Source: JBKEAJ01 sp047975005
GTDB taxonomy: Bacteria > Bacteroidota > Bacteroidia > Bacteroidales > Prolixibacteraceae
NCBI GenBank assembly: GCA_047975005.1
Contig: JBKECW010000103.1
Location: 9,302-73,301, forward strand
DNA: 64,000 nucleotides
Direction of reading: 5' to 3'
Shown: positions 17,694 through 27,472 of the stretch, one piece after another
Numbering within the stretch: position 1 is the stretch's first letter
Layout of the letters: the number at the start of each line of letters is the position of its first letter
Made by a program: the position numbers and the translations under genes
The notes under the pieces: model-generated
What the model saw: the letters and a program-made list of their open reading frames with translations, nothing else
What the model was told of the DNA's origin: nothing
Databases searched by the model: none

Positions 17694-19304
17694 TTATTTG
17701 GGGTTTGTATCCCACCAAAGCGGAGTAGCTCCGTTGTCGGCACCTCCTAGCATTCCGACAGCATTGGCATAACCGTCGGGGTTATTGGCTTTCTCAGTAA
17801 CCGAGAAGTTAAGACGACGCACTTTCTTGTCGGTATCGATCACGCCTTGGCTATTGTTAATAATTACCGGGAGTAATTTAGGGTATCCTGTACGACGCTG
17901 CTCTGCCCAAGCCTCGATTCCGTCAGGGAAAACCGCCAAATACTTTTGTGTGATTATTTTTTGCAATTTCACTTCGTCGCTTGCTCCAGCATCCCATTTT
18001 GGGGAAACATCGTTCAGGTTTGCCGAGCCAGCTGTCTCGTTGTTGTCTGCATTCAGGTAATCAGTGAACGGAGCTGCAATAGCATCGTTTGCAAGATAAG
18101 TATCGGCAGCACCAAGTCCGTATTGGTCGAACGATCTTTGTACTCCCTTTGCATATAGCTCTGCATCCGTTCCGCCCATTCCGCTCCAACCTTTCAATGC
18201 GCCTTCGGCGCGAAGAAGGTAAACTTCAGCGGCACTCATAAGTTGTGCAGGAGTTTCGGCAGCGAAGTTCAACGACGAGTGTTGTCGGTATAAATCTTTG
18301 TCTGGAATATCTATACCCTGTCGAATACCTTTATACTTAACATCCTTAGCAAGAACTGTTGCATCGGTGGTAGGCAAGAAGTACTTTTCCAATCGTGGGT
18401 CGTCGTACCCTGTCATGATAGACTCCATAGTTGCGCCCATCTTGATGTCGCCCCACTGGATAGAGAGCGCAAACAGCGGATGCTGATATCCTTTTCCACT
18501 CACCGTAGCATCAAAATCTTCCATAACTCCATAGGAGTTAGCCATTGCAGCTTCGGCTTCGGTTTTGGCTTTTGCAGGATCGACATCCGATATGCGCATA
18601 GCCAAACGTAGGCGCAGAGAGTTGGCATATTTAATCCACTTCTCGAAATCGCCACCAAACATCAGGTCGTAGCGTTCCAGAGGTTTTGCGCCGGGATTTG
18701 CAGAAATATATGTTTCTAATGTTGAAACACATTCGCTCAAATCTTTTAGGAATGCGTAGTATGCATCCTGTGTCGAGTCGAATTCGCCGCCCGTTTGCGA
18801 GTCCCCGTAATGTGTATAGATGACAGGTCCGTATTGATCGGATAGGCGATGTATTGCTGCCACCCTGAGGATTCTTGCTGCAGCATAAATCTCGGGATAG
18901 TTTTCCTTTGATGAGCGTTCAACTTCGCCTGATGCTGTCATGAAATAAGCATAAGTATAATCCCAGTTCGAGCCGTTCCATCCATCAATGAGTGCGTAGT
19001 TGGTGTTGTTCACATTACCGTTAAATGCGGTAGGGCTCATCATGTATCCCGAGAAAATATCGGCATTCAGGTTCTGCATAATTTGGAATGGCCAGTTGAT
19101 GCCCCATCCCCAATCGAAATTGCAATAAATCATTTTCTGCATCTGAGGGAAGAATCCCCCCATTGAGTAGAAATCTGATTCAAGTTGGTCATTTGTTATC
19201 TTGCTTTTGTCAATGTTGTAATCTTCGAAGTTGCTTGTGCAGCTGAATGTTAAGAGTAAGAGCGTTGCGAATATGCCTAAAGGCTTAAATATATTTTTTT
19301 GCAT
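17694..19304 (-). CDS. SusD/RagB-family nutrient-binding outer-membrane lipoprotein
   Basis: 536 aa from the ATG at 19304 (MQKNIFKPLGIFATLLLLTFSC), preferred over an ORF start inside the susC end. The lipobox LTFSC anchors it to the outer membrane. The body is of the SusD-like_2 type (PF12771): GGFFPQMQKMIYCNFDWGWG, RILRVAAIHRLSDQYGPVIYTHYG, the TPR-like helices, and AEVYLLRAEGALKGW near residue 370. SusD proteins cap the partner SusC channel and capture the substrate at the cell surface. The partner gene lies 19 bp upstream. No hydrolase belongs to this unit, so the substrate is unknown; peptides or small glycans are possible. Confidence 0.93.
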   Translation of the reverse strand: MQKNIFKPLGIFATLLLLTFSCTSNFEDYNIDKSKITNDQLESDFYSMGGFFPQMQKMIYCNFDWGWGINWPFQIMQNLNADIFSGYMMSPTAFNGNVNNTNYALIDGWNGSNWDYTYAYFMTASGEVERSSKENYPEIYAAARILRVAAIHRLSDQYGPVIYTHYGDSQTGGEFDSTQDAYYAFLKDLSECVSTLETYISANPGAKPLERYDLMFGGDFEKWIKYANSLRLRLAMRISDVDPAKAKTEAEAAMANSYGVMEDFDATVSGKGYQHPLFALSIQWGDIKMGATMESIMTGYDDPRLEKYFLPTTDATVLAKDVKYKGIRQGIDIPDKDLYRQHSSLNFAAETPAQLMSAAEVYLLRAEGALKGWSGMGGTDAELYAKGVQRSFDQYGLGAADTYLANDAIAAPFTDYLNADNNETAGSANLNDVSPKWDAGASDEVKLQKIITQKYLAVFPDGIEAWAEQRRTGYPKLLPVIINNSQGVIDTDKKVRRLNFSVTEKANNPDGYANAVGMLGGADNGATPLWWDTNPK

Positions 19305-19323
19305 GATTGTATATTTTAATAGG

Positions 19324-22300
19324 TTAGAAAGTAAGTTTGACATTAAATCCTAAACTACGAGTAGTAGGCATTCCGAACACATCAACACCCTGTAAGTCGT
19401 TGCCGGTGCCCAATACGGCATCAGGATCGAAAGGGGCTTCGTTGTAGAAGAAGAATAAGTTTCTGCCAACAAACGATAGTGTTGCGCCATCTATAAATCC
19501 AGTCCTATTCAATAGGGACTTTGGTAGACTATATGACAAGGAAAATTCTCTTAGTCGGATGTTGGTAGCAGAATAAACATAATTTTCCGAAACTCCGTCG
19601 CGACCACCTGTTAACTCATAGAAGCCTTGAACATCATTTACTTTTGTTCCTTCAAGCATTGCATATCCTTGATTTCTGGCATCGGCAGTTGCGGCAGTAA
19701 CACCAAATTGGTCAAGGTCGGCTTGTGTCAGCGATACTACATCGCCACCAAATCTACCGTCAATCAAGAAACCCAGTCCCCAGTTCTTATATCTGAAAGT
19801 ACTGTTCCACGAGAGGTTGAAGTCTGGAGTAGCGTTTGCAATCTTACCAAATTCCGAACCTATTATCGGTAATCCTGTATCACCGTCGTATTGAATATTG
19901 CCGGCATCGTCTCTTGCGAACACCTTGCCGTAAATATCGCCAAACGATCCGCCTTCTTCTAAGCGCATCCAGTATGAGCTGCTTGTTTGTTGTCCTATAT
20001 TGAAGGCGTCAAGATCTGGGTGCAGTTCGATTATTTTATTTTTGTTTTGAGAGAAGTTAATGTTGTTGTTCCAAGAGAAATTCTCTCTGTTGAACGGGTT
20101 GATGCCTAATACGATTTCTATACCTCTGTTTCTGATATTACCTGCATTAACATAGTAATAGCTATATCCAGAGCCTGCGGGTGCAGGAAGGTTGAAGTAT
20201 TGGTCGAGAGTATTAGTCTGATACCAAGTAAAGTCAAAAGTAATGGCATTTCTAAGGAAGCGTGATTCGAAACCAAATTCTTTTGACTCTGAGATTTCAG
20301 GTTTCAGGTCAGTGAATGGGGCATTACCATTAAATATAAGGCTGCCGCCCGCACCCATAGTGTGAGTTTGGTAGCTTACGCCAAAGGGGATGGTGTTACC
20401 TACTTGTGCAAAAGAGCCTCTGATTTTGAGAAATTCCCAAAAATCGGGCATGTTGATAAACTCGCTCAGTACGGCAGTTAGTCCGACTGAGGGGTAGAAG
20501 AAGCCGCTAGACATGCTGCTGGTATATGCTAAAGTTGACGACCAGTCGTTGCGGCCGGTAAGGTCTAAAAACAGTCCGTTTCTCCATCCTAGCTGTGCTG
20601 TTCCGAATATAGATTGCATCTGTGTTCTTGTGTTGAGTTCTTCGATATAGCCTGGTCCGGCAAAGTTGCCCAAGTTGAATACATTTGCGATTTCCAATCC
20701 GCTAGGTCGAGAGTCCATCATTGTATAACGTAGTTTCATGTCGGTAATACTTGCTCCTAAAGATGCTACTAATGTAAAATCCTTGCCAAGGTCTTTGTTC
20801 ATGTTGAGTAGCATATCTCCATAAGTCAGCGATTCGTGGCGGTTGCTAGTGATATAACGACCGTTGTTGTAGGTTCCTCCTACTAGCTCTGGAGCAGTAG
20901 TGGCATATATGTTTTGGTCGAACTGGTCGAAGGTGTTATCAGAGTTTCCGCGCAGTTGGAAGTTCAGCCAATCGGTGATGTTCCACTTGGCATTTAGCGA
21001 AGCTATAACCCTATTGCGCTTGTCTTCGCTAGGAAGCTCGTTAGTCAGCCACCAAGGGTTTTGCTCCCACGAATCGGGAGTCTTGTACCAATTCTGAATG
21101 TTTAAGTTGCGTTCTGCATTAAACTTTCTGTGCTCATTTTTGTATGGAGCGATACTCTCCCCTCTCGGGTATCTATACAATCCTACCAATGGATTCATGT
21201 AGTAGCCTCCGGGAGTAGGGCGGTTCTTGACAGTCTGATTAATAAGATTTACGTTTCCATCAAGCTGAATCTTGCCATTATAAAGTTTTGCTGTTTGACG
21301 CAAATTGATATTGTGCTTGTTAAGTTTATTGTTTTCGATGATACCGTTAGCGCTTGTATTTGCATAGGAGTAGTAAGACTGCATTTTCTCATTTCCGAAA
21401 CTAACCGATAATGAGTTGATGGCAGTAACGCCTGTTTCAAAGAACTCCTTAGCATTGTTGTCGCCACCATTGATTTTTTCTCCCCAACTTTTGCTGCCTT
21501 CGGAAGCTCCGTATGAGTTTTGGAAATCAGGAGTTTCGATAGCATTGTCAAATGTAACATTGGAAGAGAAGTTGATAACAGGTTTTCCGACTTTTCCTTT
21601 TTTAGTTGTTATCACAATCACTCCGTTTGCAGCACTAGAGCCATATAAAGCAGCAGCAGAAGCTCCTTTTAGCACAGTCATACTTTCAATATCGTCGGGG
21701 TTGAGGTTTCCTATTCCGTCACCACCGTCTCTTGCTCCTGCGTCGTTTGTTCCGCCAATTGATGTAGCAGGTTGAGTGCCTGATGAGTTCAGCATAGGAA
21801 TACCGTCAATTACGTACAGAGGCTGGTTGTTGCCTGTAGCCGAACGGTTACCACGAATAGTAACTTTGGCGGAACCGCCGACACCCGACGAGCTTTTGTT
21901 GATAACTACGCCGGCACTTTTTCCTGCTAATGCGTTAATCATATTTGCGTCTTTCGAGCGGCTGAGGGCATCGCCGTCAAGTTGTTGCGCAGAATATGTC
22001 AGTCCGCGTGATTTTTTCTCTATACCGAGTGCCGTAACAATAGCACCCTCCAGTTCGATTGAACTAGACGCAAGGGTTACATTGATTGTAGTTTGCTTGC
22101 CTACGATTACCTCTTGATTGTCGTAGCCGATAAAAGAGAATACCAAAACGGAGTTCTCGTTAGGAACTTTGATTGAATAGTCTCCATTTACATCGGTGAT
22201 GGTGCCGTTGGAACTCCCTTTCTCCATGACCGTTGCTCCAATAACAGCAAGACCTTCGGCATCTTTTATGTTGCCGTTTATTGCAATCTGCGCCCATGCG

Positions 22301-22350
22301 TTGGTTGTAATTACAAAACACAGGGCAAAAACAAATAAAATTTTTTGCAT
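19324..22350 (-). CDS. SusC/RagA-family TonB-dependent outer-membrane transporter
   Basis: 1008 aa with signal peptide (MQKILFVFALCFVITTNAWA). After it comes a CarboxypepD_reg-like beta domain (about 22-100; GNIKDAEGLAVIGATV), a plug domain with the SusC-type LQG-like sequence QPLYVIDGIPMLNSS (about 175) and SAAALYGSSAANGVIVITTKKGK, and a 22-strand barrel ending in RSLGFNVKLTF. No N-terminal STN signalling domain is present, so regulation through a TonB-linked anti-sigma is not indicated. It takes up the ligand held by the SusD partner using TonB energy. A long (460 bp) upstream region contains no neighbouring regulator. Confidence 0.95.
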   Translation of the reverse strand: MQKILFVFALCFVITTNAWAQIAINGNIKDAEGLAVIGATVMEKGSSNGTITDVNGDYSIKVPNENSVLVFSFIGYDNQEVIVGKQTTINVTLASSSIELEGAIVTALGIEKKSRGLTYSAQQLDGDALSRSKDANMINALAGKSAGVVINKSSSGVGGSAKVTIRGNRSATGNNQPLYVIDGIPMLNSSGTQPATSIGGTNDAGARDGGDGIGNLNPDDIESMTVLKGASAAALYGSSAANGVIVITTKKGKVGKPVINFSSNVTFDNAIETPDFQNSYGASEGSKSWGEKINGGDNNAKEFFETGVTAINSLSVSFGNEKMQSYYSYANTSANGIIENNKLNKHNINLRQTAKLYNGKIQLDGNVNLINQTVKNRPTPGGYYMNPLVGLYRYPRGESIAPYKNEHRKFNAERNLNIQNWYKTPDSWEQNPWWLTNELPSEDKRNRVIASLNAKWNITDWLNFQLRGNSDNTFDQFDQNIYATTAPELVGGTYNNGRYITSNRHESLTYGDMLLNMNKDLGKDFTLVASLGASITDMKLRYTMMDSRPSGLEIANVFNLGNFAGPGYIEELNTRTQMQSIFGTAQLGWRNGLFLDLTGRNDWSSTLAYTSSMSSGFFYPSVGLTAVLSEFINMPDFWEFLKIRGSFAQVGNTIPFGVSYQTHTMGAGGSLIFNGNAPFTDLKPEISESKEFGFESRFLRNAITFDFTWYQTNTLDQYFNLPAPAGSGYSYYYVNAGNIRNRGIEIVLGINPFNRENFSWNNNINFSQNKNKIIELHPDLDAFNIGQQTSSSYWMRLEEGGSFGDIYGKVFARDDAGNIQYDGDTGLPIIGSEFGKIANATPDFNLSWNSTFRYKNWGLGFLIDGRFGGDVVSLTQADLDQFGVTAATADARNQGYAMLEGTKVNDVQGFYELTGGRDGVSENYVYSATNIRLREFSLSYSLPKSLLNRTGFIDGATLSFVGRNLFFFYNEAPFDPDAVLGTGNDLQGVDVFGMPTTRSLGFNVKLTF

Positions 22351-22810
22351 AAATCTACATTTAAGGGTTTATTAAATAATCAACCGAGTGTTAGGCTAAG
22401 AGTCAGTTCGACGGCGAAATAGTCTTGTGTGTTAGAGAGTATATCGCCCTATGTGTATGCATCACTTTTTGTGGGTAAGCATTAGGATTTGTTAGCCACA
22501 AGTGCATGAGAGACCGTAACTTACTGTGCTTCAGTTTCGATCGTGTGCTTCTAAGTATTGTTTATTTCATTGTGGCGCAATATAGGGAGTTTTAAAATCG
22601 CAGCCTAATAAAATAGTAATCTTTTATTAACTTTAAGCTAATTTAATTAAGGGTTAGAGAGGTATTAAAAAAGAGGTCTTGCAAATAGTATGCCGTGCAG
22701 TTGTGTAAGAAAATGTAAAATGGTTAATGTTAGGTAACAGTGTGTAAAAATAAACAGAGAGGAGTGGTAGTTAATGTTATCTTAACATGGCTGTGAATTG
22801 TATAGAAGTT
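22351..22810. other. 460 bp region upstream of susC
   Basis: Holds the promoter and leader of the susCD operon (transcribed leftward), but no clear TAnnTTTG box was seen on the minus strand. A small palindrome atgtta-tct-taacat lies at 22774-22788 near the recX end. No gene or RNA was recognised. Confidence 0.5.
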
Positions 22811-23287
22811 TTATTTTTGGTGTGAGATCTTGTTGATTATCTTGTCAAGCTCCTCTCTGTATACGTCGAGTTCGAAACCTCTGTTTGTCATGAATTGTAT
22901 TAGTTTCTGTCGGAGTTTGTATTTGTCGGATTCCTTTAGTTTGTGTGATTTTGAAATTAGTATATTCTTGGCAATTTGTTCGTATATATTATAGTCAAAA
23001 TCGTTCAAAATGTTATTTACAACATCGCCTTGCAGGTGCAACTGTTTAAGCATAAAACGAACCTTCTGTCTGCCCCAGTGATTGTACTTGATTTTATCGT
23101 TAACATAGGCTTTGGCAAAACGCAAGTCGTCAAGAAACTTCCCAGCTGTAAGTCTGTCTATGATCTTTTTGACTTTGTCTTCGTCCTCTATGCCCCAATC
23201 TCGCAATTTTTCGGTTATCTGGAAGGTGCAATACTCCCTCTTTGAGCAGATAAAAGCAGCCTTGTTATATGCCGTTTCGTTTTTCAT
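22811..23287 (-). CDS. recX: RecX-family regulatory protein
   Basis: 158 aa from the ATG at 23287 (MKNETAYNKAAFICSKREYC); an in-frame ATG at 23326 would add 13 residues (MSKLFNCNDKHQS) that are not conserved in the family. It has the three-helix RecX repeats: EKLRDWGIEDEDKVKKIIDRL, GKFLDDLRFAKAYVNDK and KVRFMLKQLHLQGD. RecX binds RecA filaments and limits recombination and SOS activity. recA is not adjacent here, which is common in Bacteroidota. The gene stands alone, followed on the same strand by the susCD region. Confidence 0.88.
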   Translation of the reverse strand: MKNETAYNKAAFICSKREYCTFQITEKLRDWGIEDEDKVKKIIDRLTAGKFLDDLRFAKAYVNDKIKYNHWGRQKVRFMLKQLHLQGDVVNNILNDFDYNIYEQIAKNILISKSHKLKESDKYKLRQKLIQFMTNRGFELDVYREELDKIINKISHQK

Positions 23288-23782
23288 TGATTGGTGTTTA
23301 TCATTACAATTAAAAAGTTTGCTCATCAAAGGTAGTTCTTTATTTTGTGTGTTCGTGCTTTGTTTTAGTTGTTAGAAATTGAAATTAAGGAATAAGTGAT
23401 GATAAAGCTCCGGAAAGGAGGTGATAAGCTGGATTTTTGGCGTGTTTGTTTCTGAATTATTGAGAAATGTTTAATTTATTTTTGCCGTTAATGGCATGAT
23501 TATTTCGTTCTGCCTTTATAAGTGAGACTACTTTGGATGTGTATTATATTCTTTTATTAGGCTGTGTGTCAAATAAGTTAAATTCACCCCTAGGTTGATA
23601 GGTTATAAGTTGATGAATAATGAGGGCTGAAGATAAAACGTATTGATCTGTGTTAGTTTTACACTTAGGATAAGCTAAAAAAAACGCTTTAGATTTCTGT
23701 TGGTTTCTTTACCTCTCATGTGAGTTAGAGGGCGGAGCTGTGGATACAATGAAGCGTTATAACTTCAAATACTTCAAAAAAT
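23288..23782. other. Region between recX and the polysaccharide locus
   Basis: About 490 bp that must carry the recX promoter (leftward) and the start of the surface-polysaccharide operon (rightward). A TATTTTTG -7-like sequence lies at 23477-23484 without a good -33 partner. I see no upxY/upxZ-type antiterminator gene and no invertible-promoter repeat. Confidence 0.45.
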
Positions 23783-24985
23783 ATGCAAGTTCAGATTATC
23801 GGATTAGGCTATATCGGTTTGCCAACAGCAGCTGTTATGGGTTCTTTAAAGATCTCCGTTCGAGGAGTAGACCTTCAGGAAGAGGTCGTTAGTGCGGTCA
23901 ACAGAGGGGAAGTTCATGTTTTAGAACCGGGTTTAGAGGCATTGGTTAGTGCCTCGGTGAGTGATGGCAGTCTTTGTGCATCGTCTATCGTCGATGAGGC
24001 TGACGTTCACTTGGTGGTGGTACCTACGCCATTTAAGTGTAATCATGAGCCCGACATCTCTTTTGTAGAACAGGCAACAAGTCAGCTTATTCCTATATTG
24101 AGGGAGGGAGACACTTTTATAATTGAATCGACATCGCCCATAGGAACAACAGAGCGTATGGCTAGGTTTATATTTAGGGAACGACCGGAACTTAGAGACA
24201 AGATTTATGTCGCATATTGTCCGGAGCGAGTGTTGCCGGGATATGTATTGCATGAGCTAGTACATAATGATAGAGTTATAGGAGGGATAAACTCTGAATC
24301 TACACAAAAAGCGTGTGAGTTTTATAAGTCTTTTGTGAGGGGAGAGTTGCATCAAACAAATTCTCGCACGGCAGAGATGTGCAAGCTGATAGAGAACTCA
24401 TCACGAGATGTGCAAATAGCCTTTGCCAACGAGTTGTCTATCATTTGCGATAGGGCTGATATAAATGTGTGGGAGCTGATAGCACTTGCTAACAAGCATC
24501 CGCGTGTCAATATTCTAAATCCGGGCGCAGGGGTAGGAGGGCATTGTATTGCTGTAGATCCTTATTTTATAGTTTCGGATTACCCCCAAGAGTCCCGAAT
24601 AATAAGAAATTCTAGAGAGGTCAATGATTATAAGGCTTTTTGGTGTGCCGAAAAAATCCGTAATAGTATGTTGGAGTTTGAGATGCATAATGGGCGAAAA
24701 GCTGTTGTAGCATTGATGGGTCTAGCTTTTAAACCGGATATAGATGATCTTAGAGAGAGTCCGGCTGAGTTTATTGCGCAAAAAGTGATGCAGGCAGAGA
24801 TGGGTGATATACTTGTTGTAGAGCCTAATATCGATAAGCATGATATGTATAATCTAACTGATTATAGAGATGCTTATTGTCAGTCCGATATAGTAGCTTT
24901 CTTGGTTGGGCATAAGGAATTTATCAAGCTGGAACACAAAGACGGCAAGGAGATATTAGATTTTGTCGGAGTGTTGGAGGGCTAA
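23783..24985 (+). CDS. wecC: UDP-N-acetyl-D-mannosamine dehydrogenase (WecC)
   Basis: 400 aa, UDP-glucose/GDP-mannose dehydrogenase superfamily. It oxidises UDP-ManNAc twice to UDP-ManNAcA using NAD. It has the Rossmann start QIIGLGYIGLPTAAVM, the substrate motifs IIESTSPIGTT, YCPERVLPG (WecC type), AEMCKLIENSSRDVQIAFANEL, the catalytic cysteine in GVGGHCIAVDPYF, and GLAFKPDIDDLRESPA. First gene of the locus and immediately followed by wecB (4 bp), so the locus makes its own ManNAcA precursor. Confidence 0.94.
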   Translation: MQVQIIGLGYIGLPTAAVMGSLKISVRGVDLQEEVVSAVNRGEVHVLEPGLEALVSASVSDGSLCASSIVDEADVHLVVVPTPFKCNHEPDISFVEQATSQLIPILREGDTFIIESTSPIGTTERMARFIFRERPELRDKIYVAYCPERVLPGYVLHELVHNDRVIGGINSESTQKACEFYKSFVRGELHQTNSRTAEMCKLIENSSRDVQIAFANELSIICDRADINVWELIALANKHPRVNILNPGAGVGGHCIAVDPYFIVSDYPQESRIIRNSREVNDYKAFWCAEKIRNSMLEFEMHNGRKAVVALMGLAFKPDIDDLRESPAEFIAQKVMQAEMGDILVVEPNIDKHDMYNLTDYRDAYCQSDIVAFLVGHKEFIKLEHKDGKEILDFVGVLEG

Positions 24986-24989
24986 TAGT

Positions 24990-26204
24990 ATGAAGAAGAG
25001 AATTTTGCTTGTTTTTGGGACACGTCCTGAGGCCATTAAGATGGCGCCACTTGTAAAAGAGTTAGAAAAGCATTCGGAGAAGTTTGAGACTTTGGTTTGT
25101 GTGACTGGTCAGCACCGAGAGATGTTGGATAGGGTGTTAGAGTTGTTTGAGATAAAGCCACAATATGATCTGGATATTATGAAAGCCGGTCAAGACCTTT
25201 ATGATGTAACATCTCGTGTATTGCTAGGGATGCGTGAAGTTTTGCAAGAAGCGCAACCTGATTTTGTTTTAGTTCATGGCGATACTGCCACTTCGACGAC
25301 AGCCGCGTTGGCGGCTTTTTACTTGCAAATACCAGTAGGACATATTGAGGCAGGTTTGCGCACAAATAATATTTACAGTCCATGGCCTGAAGAGATGAAT
25401 AGGCAGCTCACCGGTCGTTTGGCTAGCTGTCATTTTGCTCCTACTGTGCTGAGTAAGCACAATTTGCTTAGTGAGGGTGTAGATGAATGGAATATTTATG
25501 TGACAGGCAACACCGTTATAGACGCTTTGCAATGGGTTATTAAAAAGTTTAAAGAGGATGCGGGTCTTGAATTAAGGGTAGTTCGCAAGTTGTTGGCTTT
25601 TGGCTTGCCTGCTGATAAGATAAAGGCATGGTCTAACCGGCAACGTAAGCTAGTTCTAATAACCGGACATCGACGTGAAAATTTTGGTCAGGGGGTTATT
25701 AACATCTGCGAAGCAATAAAGGAACTCGCATTGCAATATGATGATGTTGACTTTGTGTATCCTATGCATTTGAACCCCAAAGTTAGAGAAGCTGTTACAG
25801 AGGTGTTTGGGGGTAATATCGACAATGGTGTAGAAGAGTCAAATTTATTTGTCGATCGTAATAATAATACATACTTGATCGAGCCGCTAGATTATCTCCC
25901 ATTTATGTTGTTGATGTACAGGTCATATCTTGTATTGACTGACTCCGGAGGTATTCAAGAAGAGGCGCCGAGCTTGGGTAAGCCTGTCTTGGTAATGCGA
26001 AATACGACAGAGCGTCCTGAAGCAGTCGAGGCGGGAACAGTAAGGCTGATAGGTACGGACAAGTCTGTTATTATCAAAGAGGTTTCATCATTGATTCTAA
26101 ATAAGAATGTTTATGAGGAGATGAGTAAGGCTAATAATCCTTATGGCGATGGAATGGCTTGCGGTAGAGTAGTGGGAGTGTTGTCTGAGATAATGAATGA
26201 ATGA
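24990..26204 (+). CDS. wecB: UDP-N-acetylglucosamine 2-epimerase (non-hydrolysing, WecB)
   Basis: 404 aa from the ATG at 24990 (MKKRILLVFGTRPEAIKMAPL). It interconverts UDP-GlcNAc and UDP-ManNAc, supplying WecC. Motifs: GTRPEAIK, VTGQHREMLDRVL, VHGDTATSTTAALAAFY, HIEAGLRTNNIYSPWPEEMNR, ITGHRRENFGQG and LTDSGGIQEEAPSLGKPVLVMR. It is about 25-30 aa longer than typical WecB because of a linker around residues 185-215 before ITGHRRENFG. The end overlaps the flippase start by 4 bp (ATGA). Confidence 0.95.
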   Translation: MKKRILLVFGTRPEAIKMAPLVKELEKHSEKFETLVCVTGQHREMLDRVLELFEIKPQYDLDIMKAGQDLYDVTSRVLLGMREVLQEAQPDFVLVHGDTATSTTAALAAFYLQIPVGHIEAGLRTNNIYSPWPEEMNRQLTGRLASCHFAPTVLSKHNLLSEGVDEWNIYVTGNTVIDALQWVIKKFKEDAGLELRVVRKLLAFGLPADKIKAWSNRQRKLVLITGHRRENFGQGVINICEAIKELALQYDDVDFVYPMHLNPKVREAVTEVFGGNIDNGVEESNLFVDRNNNTYLIEPLDYLPFMLLMYRSYLVLTDSGGIQEEAPSLGKPVLVMRNTTERPEAVEAGTVRLIGTDKSVIIKEVSSLILNKNVYEEMSKANNPYGDGMACGRVVGVLSEIMNE

Positions 26205-27472
26205 TAAATAAGTTTACAAAAGTAGTTTCTTCTGAGCATTTGCGAGGTGCTTCTTGGGTGCTGATTGGGAATGCTATGATAAGAAGCGGCTCTCTTTTGT
26301 TAACATTTATACTAGCGAGATTTATAGGTGTTGAGGCACTTGGAAGGTTTAGTATAACTAAATCTACTGTGTTTACTGTTACGATGGTACTAGGTTATAT
26401 TGTTTCTACATCGGGGGCTAAATTTATTTCGCAAGAGACTGATAATAAAGAGGTCTGTCTTGAGTGGTCTAATTTCTTAATATCCTTGTCCCTTTTGGTG
26501 CATTTAGTGCTAGGTGTTCTGTTCTTTGTTCTTAGTGAAAGATTAAGTCTTTACTTTTTTGGGAATAATTCTTCAGTCAGAATGTTTAGGTTGGCTTCTA
26601 TGTTGTTTCCTTTTGTGGGTTTGTCTACGGTTTCTCAGGGGATTATCATGGGAGCAAAAGAGTTTAGGGTGCTCGGGATTTGCAATTCGCTAATCTCGCT
26701 AATCTCAGTTCCGCTTGCTGTTGTGTTTTGCCTCAAGGGAGGGGGCGATGGAGCAATGTTAGGATTGGTCATAGCCTATATCATAGAGGCGTCTGTAAAA
26801 CTTGGAGTAGTAAGTCGGGTAGTAGGAGGCATATCAATAAGGTGGAGAGGTATGTTGTCAAATACAAGAGAGCTACTTAATTTTAGCACTCCATTATTTC
26901 TAATTGCTATGATTACAGGTCCTTTCTCATATCTATATAAGGTACTGCTACTCAAGACCGCAAATGGGGTGTATGAGCTAGGAATATACGAGGCCATTGT
27001 TCAGTGGAATGTTGTAATAATGATGATAACAGGAGCTATAAGCACAACTTCGTTGCCAATATTGAATAGGGAGTACCAGAACTCTAGCAAGAGGATTTTT
27101 AGACAATCTGTAAAAGAAGCAATGTTTGTTAATATTGCTTCTGGTGGTGGATTGATGCTAGTATTTCTATTGTTTTCTAAGATTATATTGGGGCTGTACG
27201 GAGAGGAGTTTTTGTCTTATCATTCAACATTCATTATTGTGATATTGTCTACAGTATTTAACTCCTTGACATGGTCGATCGATAAGATATTTTATTCGAT
27301 TAATCTTCAGTGGAAGAGCTTGATAATGTTTGGGGTATCGACAGGGGTAACGGTCGTACTATTTCTTTTGTTAAAGGATGTGTACGGTATATTCGGGTTA
27401 GCTTTAGCGCAATTGTTGGGTTGGGTGTCTGCATCTCTTACGGGTGTGATAATTCTTAGGAGATGGATTTAG
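26201..27472 (+). CDS. wzx: Polysaccharide repeat-unit flippase (Wzx-like)
   Basis: 423 aa, very hydrophobic with about 12 predicted membrane segments, MATE/MVF-type polysaccharide transporter fold. It opens with a typical flippase N-terminus (LRGASWVLIGNAMIRSGSLLLTFILARFIGVEALGRFS is the family pattern 'W...GN...RS...LARFIG...G.FS'). It would move the undecaprenyl-linked repeat unit to the periplasmic face. It overlaps wecB by 4 bp and the polymerase gene by 10 bp, so it is translationally coupled. Substrate specificity cannot be read from sequence. Confidence 0.88.
   Translation: MINKFTKVVSSEHLRGASWVLIGNAMIRSGSLLLTFILARFIGVEALGRFSITKSTVFTVTMVLGYIVSTSGAKFISQETDNKEVCLEWSNFLISLSLLVHLVLGVLFFVLSERLSLYFFGNNSSVRMFRLASMLFPFVGLSTVSQGIIMGAKEFRVLGICNSLISLISVPLAVVFCLKGGGDGAMLGLVIAYIIEASVKLGVVSRVVGGISIRWRGMLSNTRELLNFSTPLFLIAMITGPFSYLYKVLLLKTANGVYELGIYEAIVQWNVVIMMITGAISTTSLPILNREYQNSSKRIFRQSVKEAMFVNIASGGGLMLVFLLFSKIILGLYGEEFLSYHSTFIIVILSTVFNSLTWSIDKIFYSINLQWKSLIMFGVSTGVTVVLFLLLKDVYGIFGLALAQLLGWVSASLTGVIILRRWI

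Noticed and set aside
22774..22788. Palindrome atgtta-tct-taacat as a terminator
   Set aside because: Only six base pairs and no T-run; it may be a chance palindrome.
23330..23782. Invertible promoter or upxY-type control before the polysaccharide locus
   Set aside because: No inverted repeats flanking a promoter and no antiterminator gene were found.
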